A program made the translations under genes and the position numbers. The notes beneath the pieces are model-generated. The model saw nothing but the letters and a program-made list of their open reading frames with translations. It ran no database searches and was not told the origin of the DNA. DNA of 64,000 bases from Gymnogyps californianus (Eukaryota > Chordata > Aves > Accipitriformes > Cathartidae): positions 60,680,707 through 60,744,706 of the forward strand of contig NC_059473.1 in NCBI RefSeq assembly GCF_018139145.2, in the 5' to 3' direction. Of this stretch, positions 45,169-56,867 are shown piece by piece. How positions within the stretch are numbered: position 1 is the stretch's first letter; the number at the start of each line of letters is the position of its first letter.

Positions 45169-46717
45169 CCCTGACAGCAGTGGCAGCCACGTACTTGACT
45201 TTACAAGTGTTCTTGATTTAATCGTATCATAGGCCACCCAGTGGACCTCTTTCTAAGCTTACCGCCTGTTCAGTATTGTGGCTCCCTTCAAAAACTCCGT
45301 AACACTAGAAATAGTTGGAATATAATTATACCACTATATATGTATGCCTCTAACTATGCCTATCCCACCAGTGCTTCTGACATTAAAAGTATCACAATAT
45401 ACTGTCACATGCTCACATATTTTTTCCTCAGACCTGGGATTTTACATGCTGTGCTGTCCTTGGCAGGATGCCTATGGCACCATTTCTACAAAAGGGCTGG
45501 CCTCAGTAGCTCCTTCTCCAAGGAACGGGCTCAAAATCCTGCATAACTCTATGACCTCGGCAGAAAGAGACCAAAACCCACTTTGACTAAGTGCTTCTTT
45601 CTGGACTGGATATGCACCTAGCTGTAGGCTACACCTAAGTGAGGGGATTTTTCTAACCAGGTTAGTTTATCTTCTCTTGGTCTTCTTCTTTCTTACACAG
45701 CACCCCAGAACTGCCTCACGAGCTCACTGCAAAATGTTCCTGTTGGGTGGCAGAAGCTCCCACTGTCTGTGCCAAGGGAGCTCCTTTGTATAAGTCTGCT
45801 GGAGGCACGTCACCTTCAGATGGTGACAGCTTTTTATCTCTTTCCCCTCACCCACATTCCTGTCCTCCCCACCACTCCTCTCCAATGTTTAGAGTCACTG
45901 TACAAAGCTTTGGTACCTTACCTTCCCCAGGCAGGGTGAAATGTAATTATCTTGTGGTCAGTATTGCTTAATGGTTCAGCTGGGATTACATATACAATGA
46001 GCTCCTCAGCTTCACTCAGGTTTGAGAGCCCTCCCTGCCTTTGTGTACTCCACAGCTGCTCGTTCCAAGAAATAACCATTCAAGAAATTCCTTCTTTATA
46101 ACTTGTCCCATGGTGACTCTTGGCCAGACTATGTACAGGTAGTTGAGGTCTTCCATTATCATAATTTTTGCTGCCTCTCTAAGTATTGTGTGCTTAATTG
46201 CCTCTTCCTACTCTATGACTAATAACACTCCTGTTCTGTTAGGCCACCTCTAGAGAAAATGGTTTGCAGCTTAATACTTAATACCAGTAGCAGAAGAGGG
46301 GTGGCCTCCCCCTCTTTTATCCCATTACATCTGTCAGGTGTAAACTTAGAAGCCAAATTGGGAACCATTATTAAATAAGAACAATATTTTATTTTACATA
46401 GTAAATAAGCTAAGATGATTATATGTAGAAAGCTAGCCAGGCACTGCTCTGCCTGCAAAATGAAACATCCAGAAATGCAGTACTGCAGAGTACTGCAGCC
46501 ACAGATCGTCCCTATTGCTACGGGCAGGATGGCCGGCAGCTCACCAGCCTTACTCCCAGGGGAAAACTGGGAGCACAAGGAGCTGCCAGTTTGGAGTTAT
46601 GCTGGAATTACTGCCCATGTCAAGAATGATACCTTTCACAGTGCCTGATTTCTTTCCATGTTAAGCAAGTAACTGCCATTTAACATCTGACTCATCATTT
46701 GTTTCTACAGAAGATCA

Positions 46718-46776
46718 TGTGTGTCTGTGTGTATACGTGTATGTGTGTGTATATATATCTGTATGCATGTGTGTGT
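46718..46776. repeat. Imperfect TG/TA microsatellite
   Basis: Alternating TG and TA dinucleotides interrupted by single substitutions. This is a typical dinucleotide repeat of likely variable length. Confidence 0.85.
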
Positions 46777-49700
46777 TTAACTTTTATGTACACAATATAC
46801 ATACAGTGGGGACTATCTGCATATTAAAAAAGCAAAGAGGTATTATGTCCTAGTACTGACTGTACCATAGCAATCTCTATATTTAGAATGCACACTGCGG
46901 AGATACTTCTCCAACCTAACGGTAGATGTTTACTTTTTAATACACAAGCTATATATAAAATGCTGAACTTGGACACCATGACTAGCTACAACACGAATTA
47001 TATGAAAAAGATGCTATTTTACTTCTGTCTCATTTTACACAGCTCTAAGAAACAGCAGATACCTCCTCCGGTGGGCCACGAAGTCTGTGGCCTACCTTTC
47101 AAATTTCCGTACTGGCATTTATTGTGCTGAGGTTCAAATCCCTTTACAGCTGTGGTCTGAACAAGAAAAGGGCACTTAAGGGAATAAGACTACAACTTGC
47201 TCTTCTGGGTTACATTAAAACCCATTGATTTCCATCTGTTACTTCAACAAAACAGAGTGCATTTTTGATAAAAGTAAAATTGCTTATTTTGGAGAATATA
47301 CGTTACATATATTTGATGTTTATGGTCTGCAAATTGAACAGTTCTGTTCTTCTTAGAGTTACTTAATGCTACAAGTAAGAGGAAGTCACTATGCTCAAAA
47401 GAGCTATTTTCAGTCTAAGCACAAAAAGCTCTTTCATTACGTCATTAGAAGCACTACAAAAAGTGTCCCACTTGCAAGTCAGTCCACTTGCTCCCTCATT
47501 CAGCAAAGCCCCTGTGCTGAAAAGCACCTGTGCATGTGCTTTGAGTTCAGCATGTGTCCAAGTACTTTTCTAAACAGATGTCAAAAGCTAGATCTTCTTA
47601 CTTTCCAGACTAATTTCATTTCCCCTTTGCTCCTCTTGCTTCAAAAAGAGGAGAGATCATCGCCACTGTAGAAAGTTGACCAGTCAAACCTGCAACTGCT
47701 GTTTTTCCTGGGACTTCTGCAATAGTCAAACCCCAGGTTTAATACTGCAGTCAGACACGTTGAAGACACCTGCACTTTCACAACACATATGAACATGTTG
47801 GGCCAAACGTAATGACCCAAATATATAACAAAGCTCCCAGGTTTCCTTCCTTCCCTGCAACACCTGTGACCCCAGTTTAAGCGGCTGGCTGCAGCAGCAC
47901 GTGAAGCTTTGAACCACAGGAGCAGAGCAGAGCAGCTGGGATACCCTGGTGGAGATGACCTCTTCTACTAGTATGCACTACGCTTTGATTAGGAACTTTC
48001 TTTTGCTGCTGCAGATGGAAAATACCTGTCAGCAACATTTGCCCCTGTTCACATGAAGCACAGGAGCATTAAGAGACAGGATTAGTAGCATAACTTCTGC
48101 AAGGCTGCATTCAGAGGTGACCTCACCTACACATCTCCTACTGCTTGCTCCTTTACTCCCAGGGCAGGAACATGAAACCTACCTCTGATGCTAACCTCAG
48201 GCTGATGGTCTCTTCAGGACTATACTTCAACTCAAGTTTTAGATTATAAATCCTTTCAGTGTTCAGTCTAATGGTATCCGAGTCTTCAAAGGCTACCAAA
48301 GTGCATATCAGAGCCCTGCAGACTGAACAATCTTTATAGAAAATAAAAGGCAAAGAAGAAATTGTTGTTAGGATTTGAAATAGTCTTTGAACAGCAAATT
48401 CAATAGGAAAAATGAACTAAGAAGTGTATGCCTTATACACTGTCATTACAAACTGCCACATGGGAGCCTGCAGAATGGTTAGCCATTTTTCAGTCTACTC
48501 ACAGTGTCCAAGTGGCTTTGACGTGCACTGGTGATAATTTAGTTAATATTACTCATGTGGGCAGAGAAGCAAAGAATCAACTTAAAATTAGGGAAAATAT
48601 TTGCCGTCTTCCTTTAAAATAAGGCAATGGTTGCTACAGAGAGACAGCAAACTATGGTTTTATCACACACAAGCTAAATCACAGATTTAATTTTGAAATT
48701 GTGGCAAAAGTTTGCAAATTATGGCAGCCTCTTTGTAACAGAGTGGTATGGGAACTGTGCATATATGTTTTGGGGTAGCTAAATGCATGCAGAAAGCGAG
48801 GATGAGCTTTCTAAAGCCAAATAGGGGGTACAGTCATACTGAAATTCATGGCAACTCTGAGGCTGGACTTTCTTACCAGCCTTAAAGAAAAAATCCCACC
48901 TTTTTTGTATTCTACACTAAGTCAAGAGAGTATTATTAAGATTGCAAAGTCAGGCATTCAAGAGTGAGGTAATGTCAGAATTAAGGCCGTCTGTTCAACC
49001 TTAATTTGGCCCCTTGTGAGTATGAATTATGATATTGCCTTTAATTAGATGATCACACAATATTTTTTCCTATGCCTCGTTCATAACACATGATGGATGG
49101 TGCTCACTGAATGATGAAACTGTATTTTGTTTTTTCCTTGTGGTTCAAGGTGTGGCAGCCTGCCTTATTTACTGCACGCTATATTTTTCTTTGACAACAA
49201 AACTAATGATTCCTTCACAGAGTTTTCTATGTGGTTTATCATTACAGCTGAGACATACTCAACAAACATTACTAATTCAATTTTACTGCAGTCCTCAAGG
49301 GAAAAGCTAGAGTTTTTTCACTTAGTTTATCCATCTAGAACCTATTTTCATTGCTTAGGTTTTCATCAAAGCTTTGCTTCCTTCATATTTGCTCTAGACA
49401 GCTTTATTTGCATCAGCTCTGGGGAGGTATTGACAATACATGGCAACCAAAGTCGGGGTCCCCATTTTGGTGTGTGTCTTGGGTAGTCAGGTCTGGAGAA
49501 GGTCAACAGATCAGGGACGGTAGGGAAAATCCTGTTCAGCCACAAGATGGATCATTCCCAAAGCTGGTAAACACTTTAGAGAATTACCTGTGCACTACAG
49601 GGAAGTGCAGGCATATTTTTTCTAAAACTTGGACAGAGACGAATAGATTTTCCCCATAAATTCAGAAGTGTTACTAACATAAACGCTATCCTTCTTCCAA

Positions 49701-52170
49701 AGACCCAGTTCCACAGCAAAAGAAAAGTGGAGAAAAGTTTTCCAGATATGATTTTTTTTTTTTCATAGACTTGCACTTGGAAATAGATGACTTGTTCTGA
49801 CAAAAAGTTTTCCACCAAAAAAAAATAGTTCCCCCAAGAGAAATACCTTTCAGGGACAATTTCAGCCAAGATGGTTGAAATTTGGCAAGCTTACAAGTGA
49901 CTTTTACTTTAGTCATCATTCATCCATCATCTTTCTTAAGAATGATGGATTGTGTAATTCTAAAGGGAATGAACACAGTCTAGAAGAGTGCTCTCTGGGT
50001 ACATAGGCCCCTAAGTTATTTATATCATGGTTCATACATCATAGGCTGGATTTAATGCTCTACAACGTTTTTGACTTTAAATATGATGATTCAAAGCTCA
50101 TAGGAGGTGGAGAATTTTTTGAGATCTGAGAAGACAAACTGAGTTCAAACCTTCTTGAAATACTACAGATTTCCTCAAACCAAATGAAACCCACCACATT
50201 TAGTGTCACATACATTGCCTTTGGCTAACATTGCCAACATCAGGGGCTTATCTGAGATCTAAGCTTGGTAGTCCTATTTTTTTGAGGTGCTCAATATTCA
50301 CAAATTCACAGATACAAGGGATGACAATTTTAAGTGTCCCTATGCTGTACCTCTGAAAGGGAGTCTTCTTTCACTTGGACACTTACCTATGGATTCAGCT
50401 ACGCAATTTTGATCTCTGATGTTTCTGTTCTCTTTATATTCTTACTATATTTCCAGTATCACCTAAAATGACATGGTATTAGAAGAAAAACTTCATCTTG
50501 AGCAGGTACAAAACTTGCTGAGAAAGAGGAATCTTTCCATCAACAGCCAGTTTTTGAGGTCTCAGCCATTCAGTGGTGCAATAAATATGGCACAGATGTT
50601 CAGAGTGTGCTCTAGCAGAATGTGTACAGCTGTGTGGCATTCTGGCATTTCTTATTCTTATTTAACACATTCTTTCCATCAGAATGAATTCTTGAATTCA
50701 GTGAAGGAAACAATCTCCGTGAAATAAAAAAATTGCAAAAATGTCCTAGACTTAACAGCAGAGCATGAGTTGTGCAAGTTCTTCAAATGACAAACAAGTC
50801 AACAGGGTTTGTGCTTTGGGCTTCCCACCCTAAGCCACAGTTGATAATCTGTCACAATGCGGTTTCTGTCACCGCTGCTGCTGCTGCTGTTGTAAAGTAC
50901 AGCCAGATTCCTTAGCACATTCATTGTCCACCAGTACTTTCATGTGTTACCACAGCTTTCAGAAGCAGTGACTTTAAACAGTTCTCAGCTCACTAAACAT
51001 GACTGAATCCAGGTTTTCTTTCCTTCCTGAGTTTTGAAAGCCTGTTGCAAATAACAGACATCTTACCACCTCCAGTAACAACCATCTATTACAATCAAGC
51101 CCTAGTTATCTGCGGATAGAGTAACCGTATTGCAGTATTACTGTGCATATGTAATGCACAGCTTAGGTCCAGCGGAACATAATATCCCTAATGCGAGGCC
51201 ACATGGCTACAGCTAATTTGCTTCCAAATTCTGCTGGTTTTGTGTGTCCTGTCCTCTCCCTCTGTGGGACCATCAGAGGAGCTCCTCCTTCTTTATCTGG
51301 CCACTTATTTCCATGAACTTTCTAGTAACTCGCCTAGCTTTGAAATCTTTGCAACTCTGATCAACAAGTTAAAAATTATTGAGGGGACAGACAGACAGTC
51401 ACAAAGACAATATTATCACAGAAGCCTTATTTTTGAAGGAAACCAACCAAAAAGCACATTGTTGAACTTGTGCACTGTTTCCTATGATAGTGCGTACATA
51501 AATACATTTAAAAAAATACTGTGGAGGTATGCCATGAGTTGCATGAGATCAGTTTCCCCCAGAACTGTTCCAGAGCAGCAACATGGTTAAGTCATATTAA
51601 AACTCTGCAGAAATCCCTTTAATAAAAAGCACACATTAACATTATACATCTTTGAAGTGCTCTGCATGTGTTAAAATAAATACATCTAAATACACTAATG
51701 AATAAATATGTGATGTGAATACCAAGACATTTGGATCGCAGTTACTTTTTTATAAATAATTTCTTGCTGAAAATTATTCCATTCACTTTAATTCTAGACA
51801 ATTTTTCTGCCTACAAGAGTTCCTTCTTGATTGTCTGATAATTAAACAGAATCCTGTCAAGTTTAAACGACCACTAGTATTTTGCAACTGAATTCCTAAT
51901 ACAAACAGGCATATGTTTAACTTTAAACATTTGCTTACGTGCCTTCCTGAAGTAAGGCTTAAATGCTCTCTCTGGTACAACACTAATGGCTCAGCCCATC
52001 TATTGAGAACTTAAAACTTGAAAATGCAGGATCAGGTCTTGTACTAGGAAAATAAAAAGAAAAATCCTCATGTAGAAATAATATCATCTACAGCTGACAC
52101 TGGAAAACCCGAAAATACATCATTCAAATGCCACCAATCCATCTAGAATTTCAAGAATCAGCATGAAGAA

Positions 52171-52822
52171 ACAGAAACGCAGGGATAATTTGATCTTTAT
52201 TTAGGCCTATTTAAGAAAAGTTGCATCATATTCAGATAGTCTAACACCGCAAATAAGATTTTACTGGACTGATAAAATTATTAACATCACCGATTTAAGG
52301 CAGCTGTTACATTAGTGTTACATTAATATTTCAGTCAGATTGAATTCTTCTTCGGATACATTCATGCAATGAACTTCTACTGTATTTTTACACTGTACTT
52401 TTAAATACATAGGATTGTTTTGTTTCCCCATATTAGACCTATCTGGTTAAGCCTTTCTTAAACAATACAGAGAATGGACTCATTGTTCTTCTTGGTGGAA
52501 GTGAAAAGATTTAATGACTTAATGATTTAATGACTTATTTGATGCAAGAAATGCACGTTGAGAATGTCGTGGAGATAAATATACATCTTATATGTGTATG
52601 TCACATGCAAGCATGGGGAAACAGGAACGGAGGTTGAAACATTATTATTATTCTTAGCTAAAATTATCTTCCCTCCATATAAAACCCAAAAATATCCTTG
52701 CACTGAGCAGAGGGCCCATTAAACTTCCTCCTTTCCAAAAGATTCCTCTCCATGCCAACCTCTGTCGGGGATGAGAAATCTTCCATGGAGCCATAAACAA
52801 TCCTCCATGTTGCCTCTACTGT
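52171..52822 (-). other. AIG1: AIG1 3' untranslated region (probable)
   Basis: The sequence after the TGA has no competing exon. The first AATAAA on the minus strand (complement at 52196-52201) would place cleavage near 52,175 and give a 3' UTR of about 650 nt. The end is inferred from this hexamer alone. Confidence 0.45.
52196..52201 (-). terminator. AIG1: Candidate polyadenylation signal of AIG1
   Basis: A canonical AATAAA on the minus strand, about 620 nt after the stop codon. ATTAAA variants closer to the stop (complement near 52510 and 52526) are alternatives. Confidence 0.4.
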
Positions 52823-52860
52823 TCAGTCTAATTTCGGCTTTTCTTTTCCTTCTTCAATAC
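52823..52860 (-). CDS. AIG1: AIG1 last coding exon
   Basis: The coding part is 38 nt. It completes a Cys codon and encodes [11 protein letters not shown], then TGA at 52825-52823. This matches the human tail SMEEEKEKPKLE. The acceptor is TTTTCAG. The lysine near the end resembles a cytosolic retention-type tail but not a strict KKxx motif. Confidence 0.92.
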
Positions 52861-55800
52861 CTGAAAACACACGGAGAACAGCTTTTAAAAATCTCTCAAT
52901 TAATAAAAATGAAGAGTTTACTTAGAGAGGTTCTTCTAATGCATTAATCTTTCTTTTCCCTTTATTGCTGTTGTTTCTCCCCTACTTGCTCACATGCTCG
53001 TGCATGTGTTACCTCACCTGCTGTGAACGAAAAGAGCATCTGCACACCTGATGGCAGTGGTTGTCCAGTAATGAACTGCACAATCCTCCCTCCCTCCAGA
53101 CCATTTTCAAATCAGCCTAACCCCCTGCCGCATGCTCAGCCTTTGACGGCTGCAGGGGTCTGGGAACAGTTAGTTCCCTCACGTCCTCTGCTTACCTACA
53201 AGCAAATTCAAGTAGATGTTATTATAGCTGAAGCTAAGCAGCTGACTTTATTTGAAAGCAAGTTTTTAAAATTGTGTTTCAGAATTCAGTAACTTTAACC
53301 CCCCCCTCCATTTCAACACTGGATTTTTAAATATTTGCAAGTACATCTCCCTTTTCTGAGAGCACAAGAATGAAGAATCAATTACTGTTGGTAGGGTGCC
53401 TCTCTCTTCCTGTAACGGCCATGTCTTTCAGTAATATCAGGAGGGCTGAGTTGAGTGCAGGGCTCCTTAGAGAACTTATCCTTGCTGCAGGACTTGTCTC
53501 TTTTCTATGCCGAGCAAAGTCTGGGCCGGGCAGCAGATTGTGTTTTTTCTGGCAATGAAAACATTCAACTATTTCATATGCCTGTTCCTGGACAATGAAT
53601 TACTATTGGTATCTGACAAAAGTATTGTTCTTCTGACTAAGCCCTCTCTGCCAGACATCTCAAATACAAATATTTCTTTTGGAGGTTTTCAGGCCTGCTG
53701 CATGCTGGAAAAGAAAGACTTCTGAGGACTGAAGGCAAAAGAGAAGCAATGTTTGGGAACGCCGAGAGGAAAATCCAGTCACAAGTAAGATCACCTGCTA
53801 ATGCAATATACGCATAGATCGCAGGTACACCGAAAGTCACTTTAAAAACATAGTTAATTAATGCCAATACGGGAAACAGTAAGAGCCATCTGCAGTTAGA
53901 AAGCACAACTGCAGAGCTGCATTGCTGAAAGAAGCAACACGGAAACAAATGGGTCTGCGCATTGCCAGCAGCCCAAGTACAATGGCCCTGGGTGTTGCTG
54001 GCAAACCAATGTAATGGAAGAGCCACAGTTGAAGGTTTAACAACCAAAACAAGAGGCCGGGTCCAAAAGATTACAGTGGGTTTACAAGGCTGCTCCAGAG
54101 CCAATCTTGAGTCTTCTGATTTCTGCTGGAAGGAACTTTTCCAATAGTTTTAAATGAGCTGTTTTATTTGCCTTTTTAAAAGAGCCTCTTTCCTTTCTTC
54201 TGAAGCACTCTACTGCAGATGCATCAAATAGTTTGGCAGGAATGCAGATACCCTCAAAACTGTGGACAGACACTGGCTTGTACAAAGGGCAAATTTTTCC
54301 TTGCCTACCATGTTTGTGGTTTAACTTGGAAAAACTAACTGCAAATCATTTTGTCAGTAGTGAGGTTTTATTTAATGCTTCTCCAGAGGAAAAGGAAAAA
54401 ACTCCAGACCCAAAACAACTCCCTCTCACCCCAGAAATCTTCTCATGGCAGACTGCTTTCATTTGCAAGCTTACTGCTCAAAAGTCCCTTTTAAATGTAC
54501 AGTTTTCAAATAATATTTTCCCAAGTCTCGCATAGTGACTGGCATTATTTTACATCTCTGCTGTTTGCGGTGTGCCTGCCATACGCTTCAGGTTAGGTTT
54601 ATGCAAAGCGTTTCAAGCACAGCAAACCAGCAGGTGACTCATGGCACTTTCTGGTTCGCAAGTGCTTGAGCCACAAAGGACTTCGGATCGATATTCTTTA
54701 ACCAAATCAAGGAAATGATGGAGAGGATAATAAGGCCATGGTGAACCCTGGAAGAGGTTGGAAGAACGACTCGATTGACGTTAGCTCCTCTAGGGTGGAG
54801 GGCCACAAGAACCAGGGATTTTGTTATGCATACTGTGGAATAGTGAGGGAGATTTTCCACCATTTACTTATTCATGGAGTTGGTAAGAACATGTGATTCT
54901 TCACCACATTATTATTCTTCATACAGGACTTAGGTCAAGTGAAATTATTCCTTGAGGCTGCCTTTTTTAGAAACTTCTTTCCTGAATTAACTTAAATAAG
55001 TTAAATAGATGTGAATGTGACATCAAACTGAGGACTGAAAAGCAGACTTGAACACTGTGACCAATGATCACTGGTTCTAGAGCAAAACCAAAAAGACACT
55101 TTATACCTCGGTGCTAATATGAGCAAATGACAAGTAAAACTGCTTTGAGCTTCTGGCATTAGATTCTACCTAGTACTGGAGGACTTGTTAAAAGAGATTT
55201 GTGTGTGCAATAAACTACCATGTGAATTTATGGTGTATTAACCAGGGCACACTAAGTTTCCCAAAAGGGGATACACGCTGTTCACATGGCCCCAACGTGT
55301 TATGGGCCCAACGAATGTAATGACAGAAATCCCACAGAGCATGGATTTCACTCCAGTTGTGATTTGCCACTGCGGTGATTATGAATTTTGCTTATTTCAG
55401 GCAATTTGATAAATGAAAAACATCTTTCATAGATTAAAGGAACCTACTTTTAATCTTGTGTTTGTCTTATATTCCCTTTTCCTCTACTCAGCAATGTGTG
55501 GCCTAGGCAGGGTAGATGATGTAAAGTCTGCACAGTTATGTTTACCCCGCACTAAGGTGATCTTTCATTCCTACTATTTTACTGACATGAACATATTCAT
55601 TTTCCTTGAGTAAATTTATAAGCAGAAAACACCTTATATCTGAAAATACTAAATTAATACATTTTTATTTCTAAGTCTAAGCTTACCATTAACAGCATTC
55701 CCACAGAATGATACTTTATTCTAGCTGCATTTAATGGGTTCATCAGCTAATGAGTGGGTTGTAAACCAAGTGGTTTGTAAACCTCGCAGGTAATTGCCAA

Positions 55801-56206
55801 CAGCTCTTAAATTAGTATTGGAAGTCATAAAAAAGAATATATATTCATAGCTCATCATGCTCTCCAGCAGCCATTCCGTTCATCCGGCTGCTTTTAAGAG
55901 CAAGCAAGCAAGATGTTTCAGTGGAACTTCTGTCATTTTCCTTTGTTTTAGCCAGCTTAAAACCTTCTCGACTTTCAAGGGAGCAAACTCAAGTCCTGAC
56001 AGTGTATATTTCATGAATTAATATTCCTAAAACAATACTCACATTTTTGAGTATCCCAGATGTAGTTGTTCAGGACCTCTCCCACCAAGTAGAATATGTT
56101 AATTATTACGGTAACAGCTGCAAAAAAGATTATTTTGACACCTGGGCTGAGGTGCTCAAGAAGCGGGTACACCCACACTCCTGTAACGTGGTGAATCCAG
56201 CACACC
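52823..56206 (-). CDS. AIG1: AIG1, androgen-induced 1 (last two coding exons; gene continues past the right edge)
   Basis: The coding exons are 56206-56043 and 52860-52823 on the minus strand, joined in phase. They give the C-terminal 67 or so residues. AIG1 is a multi-pass membrane threonine hydrolase that cleaves fatty-acid esters of hydroxy fatty acids, as does its paralogue ADTRP. The peptide [19 protein letters not shown] is close to human VCWVHHVTGMWVYPFLEHI. A hydrophobic segment [20 protein letters not shown] follows, then [10 protein letters not shown] and a charged tail. The catalytic Thr and His lie in exons not present here. The gene converges on ADAT2, as in human. Confidence 0.94.
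52861..56042 (-). other. AIG1: AIG1 last intron
   Basis: A 3.2-kb GT-AG intron. A 155-codon hydrophobic frame on the AIG1 sense strand (53637-54104) has no homology that I recognise. No repeats were identified. Confidence 0.85.
56043..56206 (-). CDS. AIG1: AIG1 penultimate coding exon
   Basis: The exon is 164 nt: one base completing a split codon, 54 whole codons, and the first base of the next. It covers the last membrane-spanning segment and ends ...NNYIWDTQK. The acceptor is TTTCAG and the donor GTGAGT. Confidence 0.95.
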
Positions 56207-56851
56207 CTGAAACAAAACAAAAATAACAAGTACTGACTCTTACAGCCCTGTTTTTCAAAAGTAGCTTGGGCTACAGGCTTAGCTACTGTAACCTGAAAAG
56301 CAATTATTTGAAAGGACTGCAAGTTGCAACTGAACTGGAGCACCTGGATGACATCCACCCAGAACAGACATTACAAATGATGAAACTATGACTAATTTCC
56401 CACATTTTTACTGCTTTGTTTTAAATTCAATATGAGCAGTTCACCAATTTTCATGTTCTGATGCAGGCAGGTATTTCCTTGCTGCATTTATATTTACAAG
56501 GAATACACACCCCTGTTTCGTGCAGCAGTGTGGAAACTGCAGCACCCTCTGTTCCAAGCAGGTTCTTTACCCAAAGAGCATTCAGGGTTCTTCAGGCTCT
56601 CCTACACAGCCCAACTCTCTGCTTTCTGCAGCGTCCTTCTTTCATTTTGTATATGTTTGTGTGTTTCTGCTGCTTCTCCTCACTACACCTGGCAAATGCG
56701 TCAGTTTTTGGGTTTGCCAGAAACATCAGGTTCAGCTTCTTTTGAGAGAACAATTTCTTCAGCAACTGCGTTTTAGGTTGCTCTTCCTTTTCCTTCAGTT
56801 ACCTGGTATCATTTGGGATCCAATAGTTTTTCTCTAGGTAGGATAAACATT

Positions 56852-56867
56852 AAAAAAAAAAAAAAAA
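56852..56867. repeat. A homopolymer (16 nt)
   Basis: A run of A within an AIG1 intron. No adjoining retroposed sequence or flanking duplication was recognised. Confidence 0.85.

Larger units (their letters stand above)
23206..52170. other. Intergenic region between the convergent ADAT2 and AIG1 genes
   Basis: About 29 kb with no recognisable protein-coding gene or structural RNA. Contents I can point to: a G/T-rich tract (24275-24371), a small CpG cluster (about 24,540-24,620), conserved-looking AT-rich non-coding stretches (about 25,700-26,060 and 35,430-35,680), a CpG-rich block (39,650-40,420) with TCF/LEF-like sites, moderately G+C-rich sequence to about 41,280, an LTR tail (45108-45168) and a TG/TA microsatellite (46718-46776). 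Open frames of up to 191 codons (38158-38733) have no family features. Confidence 0.75.

Noticed and set aside
46480..46499. 10-bp tandem duplication (AGTACTGCAG twice)
   Set aside because: Only two units and no wider pattern; ordinary slippage.
50871..50888. Short CTG trinucleotide run
   Set aside because: About five units in non-coding DNA, too few to be notable.
53637..54104. 155-codon frame on the AIG1 sense strand in the last intron, considered as an alternative terminal exon
   Set aside because: It lacks similarity to the AIG1/ADTRP family, and the conserved terminal exon at 52860-52823 already completes the protein with correct phase.
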